From Gymnogyps californianus (lineage: Eukaryota > Chordata > Aves > Accipitriformes > Cathartidae), in assembly GCF_018139145.2 (NCBI RefSeq), contig NC_059479.1:3782001-3846000 (forward strand): 64,000 nucleotides of DNA, given 5' to 3'. Position numbers and translations under genes: made by a program. Each line of letters opens with the position of its first letter. The stretch's first letter is position 1. Under the pieces are notes generated by a model. The model saw only the letters and a list, made by a program, of their open reading frames with translations. It did no database searches and was not told the DNA's origin. This document shows positions 1-12,001 of this stretch, piece by piece.

Positions 1-3000
1 AAGCGTATGTAGCTATGCTGATTATGCAGAATAAATTATTTTCAAACCCCACATCTATATCAGTACATTTTTTATTGTGCGGAAAATGCATGTCCACAAA
101 AAAACAATGATCACCTAAATTTTGCTGTAAACATTTTTAAAATATATATCTGAAATTCCTTTTGGAAATGTCTACAGTCTACTTCCATATTGCAACACAT
201 ATGATAAGACAATCTTGCTTGCAAGCCAGTGACGGTTTTTAAACAGTTTTCAAAATTGTACTGAATAATAGCTCATGTACAAAAATCGGTATGCTTTGTA
301 TTTTATAACAAGCAGCTTAACATTTTCTAAGCTATGACAATTTTCTCCGTAGATAATTTTTAATGTAATAATAGGATTAGTTTAGCTGTCCCTATTTTTT
401 TTATGTACGTAGGCACTGGTGGTATATTAGGAATACTTCTGAGTCATTCTAGTGCTGTCTTATTCCTTTCTTTAGTCTTTAGAGGTCTCTGTGGACGTAA
501 AGGTTGTCGCTGTTGAAGGCTTTGTTCTCTTCTGTCTTGTCTTTTTTTTTTCCTTTCTCTCACTGCATGTACATGTGTGTACGTGACACCTAACGTAGAT
601 ACTTAGGAACCAATTCTGTTGCTATGATTTTGATAAAGCATTTCTGGAACTTGCTGTATTTCGATTAAAGATTTACAGCTCTCCTTTTGCCTCAAACCTC
701 ATTTTTAAAGGCCAGAAGAGAAAAGAAACCCCAAACCATAAACATGTTAAGTGAAATATCCATAGTACCTTCAGTTAATGGTATTTCCTTAAAGCAGATA
801 AGTTACTGAGTCCCCTTTTAAAACCAGAGTGTTAATTTACTGTTTCCTTTCATCTGTTGAAATAATTACTTTTCTTTTTTGCCTTCAATAGTTTGTTCTG
901 GTCGTTAACATTTCTGTAAAATTAAGTTTGAAAGGTGCTTTTAATGTTCAGATAGACTGCAGTGCACATTTGACTGTTAAAATCAACCTACTTAAGGCAG
1001 AACTAATGTTTAACACTCGCAGCTATTTGAAGTAGTTCACTGCCCAGTTTAATGGTGCTGCCAAGGGCAATGGTCACATTACTTGCTATTATATTTTGGG
1101 GGGTTTGTTATGCTGGCAATAAAGACAATCCATGATATTTCTGAAAACATTGGCTTAGATCTTAAAGACATCATTTTTCTGCTAACAAGCTATAAACTGT
1201 AATTTCTTGGGGAGCAGCGGGCACGAAACACTAACCCCTGCCTTTGGCCACATACTGCATTTAGGAGTCGTGGTTGCATGCTGCAGCGTTAGTGTCGAAT
1301 GACTTTTCCTGCAAGCTCTGTTGAAAAAGACATAATCAAACTGTACAAAAACCACGGGGATGGTCAACTGCAGTGGGAGAAGTGACCTTACATAATGGGA
1401 ATTGGATTTTTCCTTTTGTGTGGTATCAAGACAGTTTTAAGACATCTGCACTGGTAGGTGAAGAGCGACCCTGGGTAGCCCAGCCTGGGCTGACGGAAAC
1501 TTGGTGCAGGAGGGTGGGGGGGCACGGTGTGGAGACAACTTGGCTGCTGCATTGTGAACCATCTCAGTTGTGGTCACAGCCTGACCGGTAGCTTCTGTTT
1601 CATTGCATTTTTTTGTGGATTTTTCTGGTTTAGTTGCTACAAAAGTGGATGTCTCTGTCATGCGCCATTTGCAGTATAAAAATGCTCCTCCAGCCTTGCA
1701 TTGAGAATAGACCTTCCCAACGGCCGAATTCACTTTAAGCCATTCTGCTGCTAACACTTCCTCAATCTGTGGATTTTAGAATGTAGGTCAAATAAGGTTA
1801 TTTATGGGAATCTTCAGGCAAATAGTACAGAAGAAGATGTAACTAGTTCTTTGTGTAGTGGAGTTGATGGAAACTTTGCTTGAGTCTTCAACAAGTCTGA
1901 TGGGAAATGCATGGGGTAGGACTGCCCCAAGTAACCCGCAACTGAATGAGTGAGTAGAGCATATACATCATATCTGTTCCTATGTGAGGTTATGAATTTA
2001 TAACAAAACAGCTGCTTTTTCTTCTTTGATAAGCAGGAGCAGACAGAGAATTTAACATTAAGCAATACATCTTCTCAACCAGAAAAAAATTATATATATT
2101 TACTAAATAGTGAGTAAAATTTTCCCCTTGGCTAGTCTAGTGCAATTTTACAAGCTTCAACAATGCTGAATGGATGTTATTGAGAAGTGAATTTGGCTCA
2201 TTCTTTTTATGCTTTTAATAAATACCCAAGGGAAAGGCAGTTGTTCAAGGAAAATGAAATACAAATAAACATAGAATTTATTCTCAGTAGGCATTCTAGG
2301 GAACTTGGAGCTTGAGTTTTATGCCATGGTTTTTTTCCTGTTACTTGCAAGCAAAACTAAAATATTCATATAAGCTGTCAGTTCTCTAAAGCGAATTCAT
2401 CATTTTTAAAAAACAAAACAAAATGGAGATTCAGTGGATAGAACAGAAACAGTGTGAAACATAACAAATGACATTTCTGCTCCAAAGTGCATCATTGTAA
2501 TGGACCATATTATTCTGGACTGTGGATACGAATGATTTTTTTCGCGGCATCCTGTAACAATTCTTATGACACAATCATGTACAAAACATCATTTGTAATT
2601 ATAGCAGTTTGCCATTTTCATCTGCTCGATGCTTATTTCTCATTTGATTGATAATCCCTGTACTTCAAGCTAATGAAGGTTCTTTATGCTGCCACTTAAT
2701 AGACATTACCAGTTTTTACAACCTGAATTTTAGGACAACATTGGCGTTTTTTATTTATTTGAAGGAAAAAGAAAAAAAAATTTAGTTGCTTCACAGTGCA
2801 TTTTTTCACATAGATTCCTAGGGTGCCATGGAGAAGTACAGTCAGTAGAGCATGTTTATTGGTATAAAGAAGAGTTTAGACTATGGATTTCATTTCAGAT
2901 TAATCATTGCCAAAACTTTCAAATAGTCCTTAAAAAAATCTGTGATTCCCCAAGTACTGTCCTGTGGGGGAGGGTCAGAGGCACCTTTTTTGGATCCACA

Positions 3001-6000
3001 GTTATTTTGATTACCAATTACTTAATTTTTTGTATTGGTATTATTTCTGACATTCTGACTTTGAAAAAAAATTTTAGTTGCACAGTCTAATAGTTGTTGA
3101 TTTAAACAAATCATATAAAGAGACTTTTTATGGTTCTAGACTGCATATCCAACTTAGACACCTTTGTGCAGATTGATTTTAAGTCAGTATTTACTATTAG
3201 AGAGTACAAATTCAGACTTTATACATCATAAAACCAAGAACATATTTTACTGTTTGAGAATGACTGAGCTGCAGAGGTTCCACAGTACCTGAACGGAGAT
3301 TGGTTCTTGAAAACCATGTATTTTATTTAATTTCTTAGAAGATATGTGGGAAAATACCTTTCCAGGTAAGGTTCATGCTTCATTAATATTTTGATCCACT
3401 GCTTGTTTTTCATCGGCTAGACTTGCATGTTTGCATAAACCACCCAGAAATAGCTTCGTCACCTTGGGTTGCAGTAACCTTTGTGAAAACTTTAGAGCTC
3501 GAATGGCAGCGTGTACGGCGTCAATACCTTTCAGAATTTTACAAAACTAGCTGATTAAATCTGATTTTAAATACTACTTTCAGTCGAGAACCCTGCCTTT
3601 TTAATAATCAATTAAAATATTGTTTCATTGTGTTTATTCAGTGCGTATAAAGCACTGCTTGACATGTATTAGACCTTACATAGCAGTACACAGCTGTAGC
3701 CCATCCAGCGTTTTCCAAATGAGTTTGCACAAGGAATAAAAGATTGCCATCTGAGCAACACTGGAGGGAGACAAGAGCAGACAAAAGGCAGTTAAGCGCT
3801 ACAAAAAAGAAAAGACCCTGTTGAGAGAGAAATTTCTGAGCAAATGCCTCAATTTCACAGGGAGATACTGTAGCAGGCAGTGTACATTGATTTTAGCACA
3901 TGAAGTACATTGCATTTGGGATTCATTAAGCTTCATTTTGTGCACTATCTTGAATGAGGATGTCAGCTACTCTCTCAAGTAATGCACAGTTTCAAAGCAA
4001 GGAGGTAGAATAAACCAAAGTGAAAATATAATGTGCCCTGCAAAGAGAGTAAGCCAGTTTTAAAAGGAAAATGCTTTGGTTGCTAAAAGCCATAAGTCAT
4101 AGTAGCAGCAATCAAAACCTAAACATTTTTAAAGGATTTTATACTTGTAGAGTTTTTAACATGACTTACAAACAGCAATAAGTTCATGCTCCTAGCTTAT
4201 CTGGTGGGAATCCCACTAGGAGGACAGATACATTAATGGAATGCAGAGCCTTATTCCTGTCATTTGGAAGAAAATATGCAGACAACTCTTTGATACTCTT
4301 TAGTTATTCACTTTTTTACTGAATATGGGCAAGGTATTTTTGGTTTTGGTCATGGTTGGTTTTTCAACTTCTGTATTTGCAGTGGGAGGGTGCTTAAGAT
4401 GGTGCTATTTTCTCTCCCCTCTTTTTTTCCTTTGGAGCCAGCTGCAGAGCTCACTGTGGCACTTCACCGCCTCTCCAGGCATCGGCTGCCAAATCTAGAC
4501 GCCACAGAAGTGGCAGGTCCATGAAGCTGGATTTTTCAGCCACCAACCAAATCCAAGGCTGGTCTGAAATGCGTGAGAGGTCTGGAGTACTGGGTTTCTG
4601 TGTAATTTGTTTTGGTTTGTATTTTGGCTGTTATTAATGAAGTTAGCCTAAGCAACAGGGCTTTACTGCCAAACTTTGCTATACGCCACATAGTGTAGCA
4701 GAGCATAACTTTATGCATCTTGCTGTTTCAGGTTGATGGCACAGGTGCTTGAGGTCTCGGGCAGAGAGAAGAGTAGAGGAAAACTGTTAACCAATTTTTG
4801 GGAATTGTACTTCTGCACTGTACTAGTAACCTCTTAGAGGAAAACATAGGACCCTGGAATTAGCCTCTTGTGGTTTAAATACTTTAAATTAACACTTCTT
4901 TTTACAAGGGATGTTTTGTCTCGGATATGTATTGGGAGTCACTGCTAACGAGGTGGTCACTGAAGAGGTGCTACGCCTGTAAGGTGAGAGGCTTGGAGCG
5001 CGTGGCAGCACAGCTTCCTCCCTCCCCAGCGGCCAAACACGGCGCTCGGGCTGATCTGAAGGAAGAATGCAGTAGGTGAATGTCAGGTAGCTGCTGCTTT
5101 CTGCCGAAAGTTTTCCTCTTTCTTTCCTTTCCCCAGTATTTGATCTTTTAAAAGAGCTCAGGAGAAGTGACAGCAGTAGACTTAACAGTTATTAGGTTGC
5201 AAAGTACTGGATGTGGACTACTTGGTGGTTAGCTTACATTTATACGCTGATCGCAGCTGCCATTTGGGTCAGAAAGAGTTTTCCCTTTTGATAGATTGGC
5301 TGTGTGCTAGGAAAACTTGTCTTTCCCCAGAGCATCGTGTAATCGTTTGGTGGCAAAGAGTTGTGCTACGTTGCTATGGACATGCGGCTCTCCACACCGA
5401 GAGCTGCTGTAATGCTGATACATGTGAGTCTAATCATTCTGTCACTGAGATGTAATATCGATACGCCAGGACATTTCTATCAGAGGGCCTATTACTTGCC
5501 CTCTTAGTTGAAGAGGGGAGGAAGACTGGGATAAGCCGAATTCTGACTGTTTCTTAGCCCAAGAGAGGCTCGGTTGCCTTAGGGTTCTGTTCTGTAACCT
5601 TTAACACCTGCAGGAGATACCGGCACTGTCTAAACAACAGCACTTAGGAGTGCTGCTGCACACCGCGGGCTGGCTAAGCCCCAGGGTGGGAGGTGGGTGC
5701 ACGTCTTGTTTTGTGCAGGACCCTGGTTGCTGCGGCAAGAGGCGGGCTGGCAGGCAGGCAGCAGGCAGGGCTGCGCCGCAGCCCGGTGCCCTCTGCCTGT
5801 GCTGTGGGACTGAAGGACGTGTAGCGTGGGAGGTCTGAGGAGCTCATGCAAGGTTAAAGTTTTCTGAGGAAGTCTACAACAGGGCTGTGTCAGGAATTGT
5901 GCTGGTAACAGCTGCAACACAGAACTGGTACTCACCTGTAGGATTAAAACAGTTAGAAGGTAAATTAAAAAGGGATGAATTTCTCATGCTTCTTGATAAT

Positions 6001-7087
6001 CAGGGTTTATAAAATCAACGTGTAACTGAACTGAATTCAAACACTAGGATATACAAGCAGAGTACTTCTTTGTTGAGATCTGAAGAATTCGTAATTCATT
6101 CAGAAGGAAACTTTTAAGGTGATCATCTTTCTGGGTGTATTTTCCTGTTAAGGTAATGATATTTCTCCTAGCGATCAGTTTTGAAAGTTGTCTTATTTCT
6201 ACAGTGCAAAAATCCTGTTGGTGAACATCCCCCAGTTGCACTCATAATTATTTCTGATTAAAAGTGCTCTGGCCTGACAGCACCAGGGAAATTAATAGGA
6301 GAAGCTTTCTACAAGTTTTAGAAGATGAGCAAAGACATACTCACTCCCTCTTAAAATTATTTAAGCAGGTGCTGTGGGAAGCCATTGCTTTTATAAGGCT
6401 CTTCAGATGTTTACAGCAAAACATTTTTTCCCAGTGATTGAATTTTTCGAAGTACTAAAATACCACGGAGAAATATGTTTCCCACCAGTTTTATGGCTCC
6501 CTGGATGCATTCTATACAAACCTTGTATCTGCCTGGACACAAACACTCTATTGCAAAAAGATATCTTGCCATTTTAACAAGCTATACTGCTTTGAAAGGA
6601 TACACTGCATCACCAGTGGGAATGTCAGTACCTTAAGAGTAATACTTCTTTAAGGGTACTATTTTATTAAAGCAGACCTCAGTAATTTGTTCCTGACTGT
6701 TATACACCCTTATTTTATTAAAGGTATTTTACATCTGTGGAGGAGATTACTACCACTCCTATTTTCTCCACTGCTTGGCTTTAATGGATGGTGTGGAATA
6801 TAATATTTATTAAGCCTAAGCAGGGGAGGACATAATAGCAGAATTGTCCTTTATAACCTATTTTACACAGTTGTAAAATAAACCTTAATAAAGCAGGAAT
6901 AATTATCCAGGAATATCCAGGAAATGGAGTACTCTGCCTGCTTCAAATATTTGGAGGACTTAACTGCTGGTTATACATGTACTTTAAGAAATTGAACGCA
7001 ACAGTAATAATACTGATACTAGTTTGGTACTATTTTAAAATATATTAAGAGGTGAAGTATCTTGTGTGTCGTAATTACTATGTTAGC

Positions 7088-7152
7088 ATAAATATACAAA
7101 TTTAATACATAAATATATAAATATAATACATAACTATAATCTCTATATAGTA
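7088..7152. repeat. AT-rich simple sequence
   Basis: About 65 bases almost free of G and C, with imperfect repeats of units such as AATATA and ATACATAA. Low-complexity intron DNA with no sign of function. Confidence 0.7.
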
Positions 7153-8610
7153 TTAACTGTGTATAATCCTACAGAAGACAAACACGTTACAAAAATACTT
7201 ACTAACTTTCCTTTACCTTATTCCGATGGCACCCAGAGCTCCGCAGCTGGCTCCCTGGCTACCAGTTAGCTCTGCTGGTGATCACTAAGCTTTGATGTCG
7301 GGGAATAACATCATTCCAGCAGCCTGGTTTTGCCCGAGGTTAGGAACACAGACTTTGGGGAGGGGAGCAATGCCATTTTGAGGACGGAGTATATGCTTTG
7401 CACACACCTAGCATGTGCACAGTTGACATTTGAATAGTTCCATGGACCAGGAAGACAACTTCAAAAACACTTTTCCCGGTGCCACATTTGCAGCCTTAGC
7501 AGGCAGGTGGAGTTTTTCAGGTGCAAAATGGGAACACAAGCATGGGTGCCATGCTGGTGAAAATTTGGTCCCACTGATCACAGCTATCTGGAAGCATTTA
7601 TATAGTTGTGTGGGTTTTGTGAATAGGAAAAATGGAATCTTTCTAATGAGATCTGTTTCAAATTATTGGTTATACTGCCAAATATTGCAATAAAGGGAGT
7701 AGATGATGAAAATTATTTAAAAGCACATTGTATATTTTCATTACAATGAGTGGGACATGAAAGAGATTGCCTAGCCGTGGAGGCACAGAAGGCCTTTTTT
7801 GGGTATGCGGTTTTGCTTGTCAGTTCCTGAGTACTGCATTTACAGACGTACATGGCGTCAGCAGAGCTTGCCCACGACAGTGTGCCTCACCCTTCAGGCA
7901 GACCCGTGTTAGGTGGCTTTTGCAGGCAGCTGCCAGCTTGTGCTGCCAGTTCTGCAAGTTATGCCAACTGAGAGCTACCTCCTGTCCAGAAGTCATGTAG
8001 CTGCAGTTAGCGTGGCGCTGGGCATGAGTTACTACCTCTCCCTCCTTCCCAGGTGCCCCGTGCACGGTTGTTGGATACATGCTAAAGCACGGTTTATTGA
8101 TCTGAACGTGATGCTCACTAATCCCAGTTGTGTTTGGCCAGGAGCTGGCTTGCATGTGCTGCCTGAGGACATAGCAGAGCAGGCGCGATTCTGCCTGTGA
8201 GTGGACCTCACCGTCTGCGTGGTGGGGACTGATATTCTCCAGCCAGCTCTGGCTGCCTGTGCTGGTAAGCTGACAGTTCAGTTAACAGACGTTTCTTCAG
8301 CTTGAGCACCATCAGCCTGTTCCTCTTTATCCTCATCACACCTGGTCCATGTTTCTTCACCTTTCTTATGCAATAATTTTACTGTTTATTGTACTGGTTC
8401 TTGGATAGCTTTGTTTTTCTGTTTCTTGTATGATTTCTCTTCTTGGTGGCAGTCACTGGGATCTGTCTCAAAGGAAAAAAGGGAAAGATTTTGTATTAAG
8501 GACGTATTGCAGCTTTGCAGGAAACTGATTCCTGGTTAGATATTCCAGAAGGACTGGGAAAACAATTCCTATCTTCCCCCTTCCTTCCTGATTTCTTCCT
8601 CCTGTTTTCC

Positions 8611-8627
8611 TTTTTTTTTTTTTTTTT
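8611..8627. repeat. poly(T) run
   Basis: Seventeen consecutive T. It could be the poly(A) tail of a minus-strand retrocopy, but the sequence following it (+ strand) shows no recognisable coding remnant, so it is listed only as a homopolymer. Confidence 0.75.
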
Positions 8628-10169
8628 CCATAAATGAATATTGTGGAAATGATTTGGACTAAAGTTATTACATTAATTATCCAAACTGACATTTTTGCAG
8701 TGTGTGAAAGGACAGGGTGGTATGTAAAATAGATGCACTAAGAACACCTACAGTATGACAACAAGTAGCAGGGTAATTGCTGAAAATGAAGTCTTTTCTG
8801 CTATCCCTTCCCTTCAACATCTGTTGTTCCATATGGAGTCATAAATATTTGCAACAAAATAGTTGAAGAAATAATCTCAACATTAATAGGGAAAAGCTGA
8901 ATCCGCCAAGAAAATTGAAGAATCTTTTTTTTTCTTGGCAAGTTCCTCCTACCCATCCTCATCTGACAGTTTAAAATCTCAGAAGACTAGTCAGACTACA
9001 GTGATACTTAAAAATCACCATGAAAAAAAACCTTTGTGACTGTTAATGAGAGAGTTAACCAAGAAAAATTTTATACCCTTTTGATAATGGCCATGGGGAG
9101 GATTTTGTTGATTTTGTTTCATTTTCCTCCTTTCTTCCACGCCACAGTAATTTTATTACTAGCCTTTTATTGAGTAGTTCATATTTTCACTTTTCTCTAT
9201 TGTCAGTAGAAATAATGCTTCTTGTCGTTGTGAGGAATGACAAGGTACTATTACTAGCTGAAAGTAACTAGTTACTTTAAATTGCCATATGGAAAATGCA
9301 GATCGATAGTACTTCAGCTTCTACGTCAATTAAGAAGCAACTTAAAGCACAGCACAACTTCAAATGTTTTGGATTCCAGATTACCAAAACCTGCCTGAGG
9401 AGCAGCTCATAGGAGAAAGCAGGTATAATAATAACAACACAGACAAACTATGAATTATAAATAATCGTTGTGAATATAAATATAGCATTTTTGAAGGCTT
9501 TTTAAATATTTGTTAGTAGCCTTAATTGTACTTATGGTTCTCCTTAATGAACAGAATTTAATCAGGTGACATCAGTTGTATTTGTCTTTCTTAATCTGTA
9601 TATACTGAACTTCAGCCTGAAGTTACTTGCAATGAAGCACTTTAGTTCTGATGGCTAGCTAGTGAATTACTGCACTTCTCAATTTCATTTTTTATTATTG
9701 CAAACCTAGTATCTCATCTAACTCAGGTCCTTTTTTTTAAGATTTGAATTAATAAAATATTTTCAGGTGGTTTTACCGTCAGTGCCATCTGAACATCAGA
9801 GTATATTGTAAATATGTCGAAGTTATAAATAGGTATAATATTCTGTGTTATTAATGAGAGTACATTGATGAAAATGTCAAAGCTGTATAATTATGCACCT
9901 CTTGATAAAGAGTGCACAGATAAAGACAATTTGTAAACTGTAATTTCAGCCTTTTCTAGTGAAATTTTCATTTCTCTGCTTTTTGCTTCCTTCTCCTATT
10001 CAAACGCTAAGTGCCTGCTTTATGACGTCCTTCAGGAAAACACACTCTCATCATTCCTGAGAACAGGTCTATAGAAAGGTGGTGAATGCATTGCTTGCAG
10101 AGTTTGCTTTCTCTTTTTTTACTACCCCAAATACTCAGTTTTTCTTAACCTAGCACATTACTCTAAATG

Positions 10170-12001
10170 TAACAGACATGGCCATAAACGACAATGAAAA
10201 ATGTTTCTATAAATGCATTAGCAACAAAAGGAGGGCTAAGGAGAATCTCCATCCTTTATTGGATGCGGGGGGAAACATAGTGACAAAGGACGAGGAGAAG
10301 GCTGAGGTACTTAATGCCTTCTTTGCCTCAGTCTTTAATAGTAAGACCAGTCGTTCTCCGGGTACCCAGCCCCCTGAGCTGGAAGACAGGGACAGGGAGC
10401 AGTATGAAGCCCCCATAATCCAAGGGGAAGTGGTTAGCAACCTGCTACACCACTTAGACGCACACAAGTCTATGGGGCCGGATGGGATCCACCCAAGGGT
10501 ACTGAGGGAGCTGGCGGAAGTGCTCACCAAGCCACTGTCAATCATTTCTCAGCAGTCCTGGCTAACCAGGGAGGTCCCAGTTGACTGGACGTTAGCAAAT
10601 GTGATGCCCATCTACAAGAAGGGCAAGGAGGATCCGGGGAACTACAGGCCTGTCAGCCTGACCTCGGTGCCAGGGAAGGTTTTGGAGCAGATCGTGTTGA
10701 GTGCCATCGCACGGCACGTACAGGACAACCAGGTGATCAGGCCCCATCAGCATGGGTTTATGAAAGGCAGGTCCCGCTTGACTAACCTGATCTCCTTCTG
10801 TGACAAGGTGACCCGCTTAGTGGATGAGGGAAAGGCTGTGGATGTTGTCTACCTAGACTTTAGTAAAGCCTTTGACACTGTTTCCCACAGCATTCTCCTG
10901 GAGAAACTGGCTACTCATGGCTTGGACAGGCATACTCTTTGCTGGGTGAAAAACTGGCTGGGTGGCCGGGCCCAAAGGTTGGTGGTGAAGGGAGTTAAAT
11001 CCAGTTGGTGGCCGGTCACAAGTGGTGTTCCCCAGGGCTCAGTATTGGGGCCAGGTCTGTTTAATATCTTTATCAATGACCTGGACGAGGGGATCGAGTG
11101 CACCCTCAGTAAGTTTGCAGATGACACCAAGCTGGGCGGGAGTGTTGATCTGCTTGAGGGTCGGAAGGCTCTACAGAGGGATCTGGACAGGCTGGATCGA
11201 GGGGCCGAGGCCAGTTGTATGAGGTTCAACAAGGCTCAGTGCCGGGTCCTGCACTTGGGTCACAACAACCCCATGCAATGCTACGGGCTTGGGGAAGAGT
11301 GGCTGGAAAGCTGCCCGGCGGAAAAGGCCCTGGGGGTGTTGGTCGACAGCCAGCTGAATATGAGCTGGCAGTGTGCCCAGGTGGCCAAGAAGGCCAATAG
11401 CATCCTGGCTTGTATCAGCAATAGTGTGGCCAGCAGGACTAGGGAAGTGATCGTCCCCCTCTACTCGGCACTGGCGAGGCCGCACCTCGAATCCTGTGTT
11501 CGGTTTTGGGCCCCTCACTACAAGAAAGACATTGAGGTGCTGGAGCGTGTCCAAAGACGGGCAACGAAGCTGGTGAAGGGTCTAGAGCACAAGTCCTGTG
11601 AGGAGCGGCCGAGGGAACTGGGGTGGTTTAGCCTGGAGAAAAGGCGGCTCAGGGGAGACCTTATCGCTCCCTACAACTACCTGAAAGGAGGTTGTAGCGA
11701 GGTGGGTGTTGGTCTCCTCTCCCAAGTAGCAGCGACAGGATGAGAGGAAATGGCCTCAAGTTGCACCAGGGGAGGTTTAGATTGGATATTAGGAGAAATT
11801 TCTTCACCGAAAGGGTTGTCAGGCATTGGAACAGGCTGCCCAGGGAAGTGGTTGAGTCACCATCCCTGGAGGTATTTAAAAGGTGTGTAGATGTGGTGCT
11901 TAGGGAGATGGTTTAGTGGTGGACTTGGCAGTGCTAGGTTAACGGTTGGACTTGATGATCTTAAAGGTCTTTTCCAGCCTAAATGATTCAATGATTCTAT
12001 G
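10170..12001 (+). mobile_element. CR1 non-LTR retrotransposon, 5'-truncated
   Basis: A chicken-repeat-1 LINE in the same orientation as DACH2, about 1.83 kb against roughly 4.5 kb for a full CR1. It lacks ORF1, the endonuclease part of ORF2 and the start of the reverse-transcriptase region, as expected from incomplete target-primed reverse transcription. The 3' end carries the family hallmarks: a 'CTTGATGATCTTAAAGGTC' block followed by a short imperfect octamer tail (ATGATTCAATGATTCTATG, ending at 12001) rather than poly(A). The body is distinctly more GC-rich than the flanking intron. The 5' boundary is approximate (10165-10180); it is placed where family similarity begins. No target-site duplication is evident, which is normal for CR1. 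Confidence 0.95.
10178..11743 (+). pseudogene. CR1 ORF2 fragment: reverse transcriptase, C-terminally frameshifted
   Basis: A 521-residue open frame that covers the reverse transcriptase of CR1 ORF2 without the endonuclease. Visible in order: FYKCISNKR near residue 10, the RT entry block [13 protein letters not shown] (97-109), NYRPVSLTS (155-163), the catalytic block [10 protein letters not shown] with Asp227 (224-233), [11 protein letters not shown] (282-292), and the catalytic FADD box (313-316). It continues into the CR1 thumb/C-terminal region. The initiator ATG is fortuitous, since the element is truncated inside ORF2. The frame ends at a TGA (11741-11743). The continuation ([24 protein letters not shown]) is in another frame and runs to a TAG at 11914-11916. 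This points to a single-base deletion near 11726-11731. The copy is otherwise strikingly intact, so the insertion is probably fairly young, but it is not mobile. Confidence 0.92.

Larger units (their letters stand above)
1..10169 (+). other. DACH2: DACH2 intron (5' part, upstream of CR1)
   Basis: Non-coding, AT-rich DNA upstream of the first recognisable DACH2 exon at 17094. I found no segment that combines good splice sites with similarity to the Dachshund N-terminal or linker regions, so I read it as part of one large intron. It contains a GC-richer patch at about 5640-5840, another at about 7770-8270, an AT-rich simple stretch at 7088-7152 and a run of 17 T at 8611-8627. Open frames here are short (mostly under 110 codons) and look like chance. 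That this is DACH2 intron rather than an upstream spacer is inferred from the missing 5' half of the gene. Confidence 0.7.

Noticed and set aside
5650..5935. GC-rich intron patch as a possible internal promoter or CpG island
   Set aside because: Few CpG, dominated by CAGG/GGCA repeats, and no promoter motif or exon nearby.
7767..8200. Overlapping open frames in a GC-richer intron patch
   Set aside because: Both strands are open because of base composition; no family similarity or splice structure.
10207..11554. Minus-strand and frame-shifted open frames inside the CR1 element
   Set aside because: They are shadows of the CR1 reverse-transcriptase frame.
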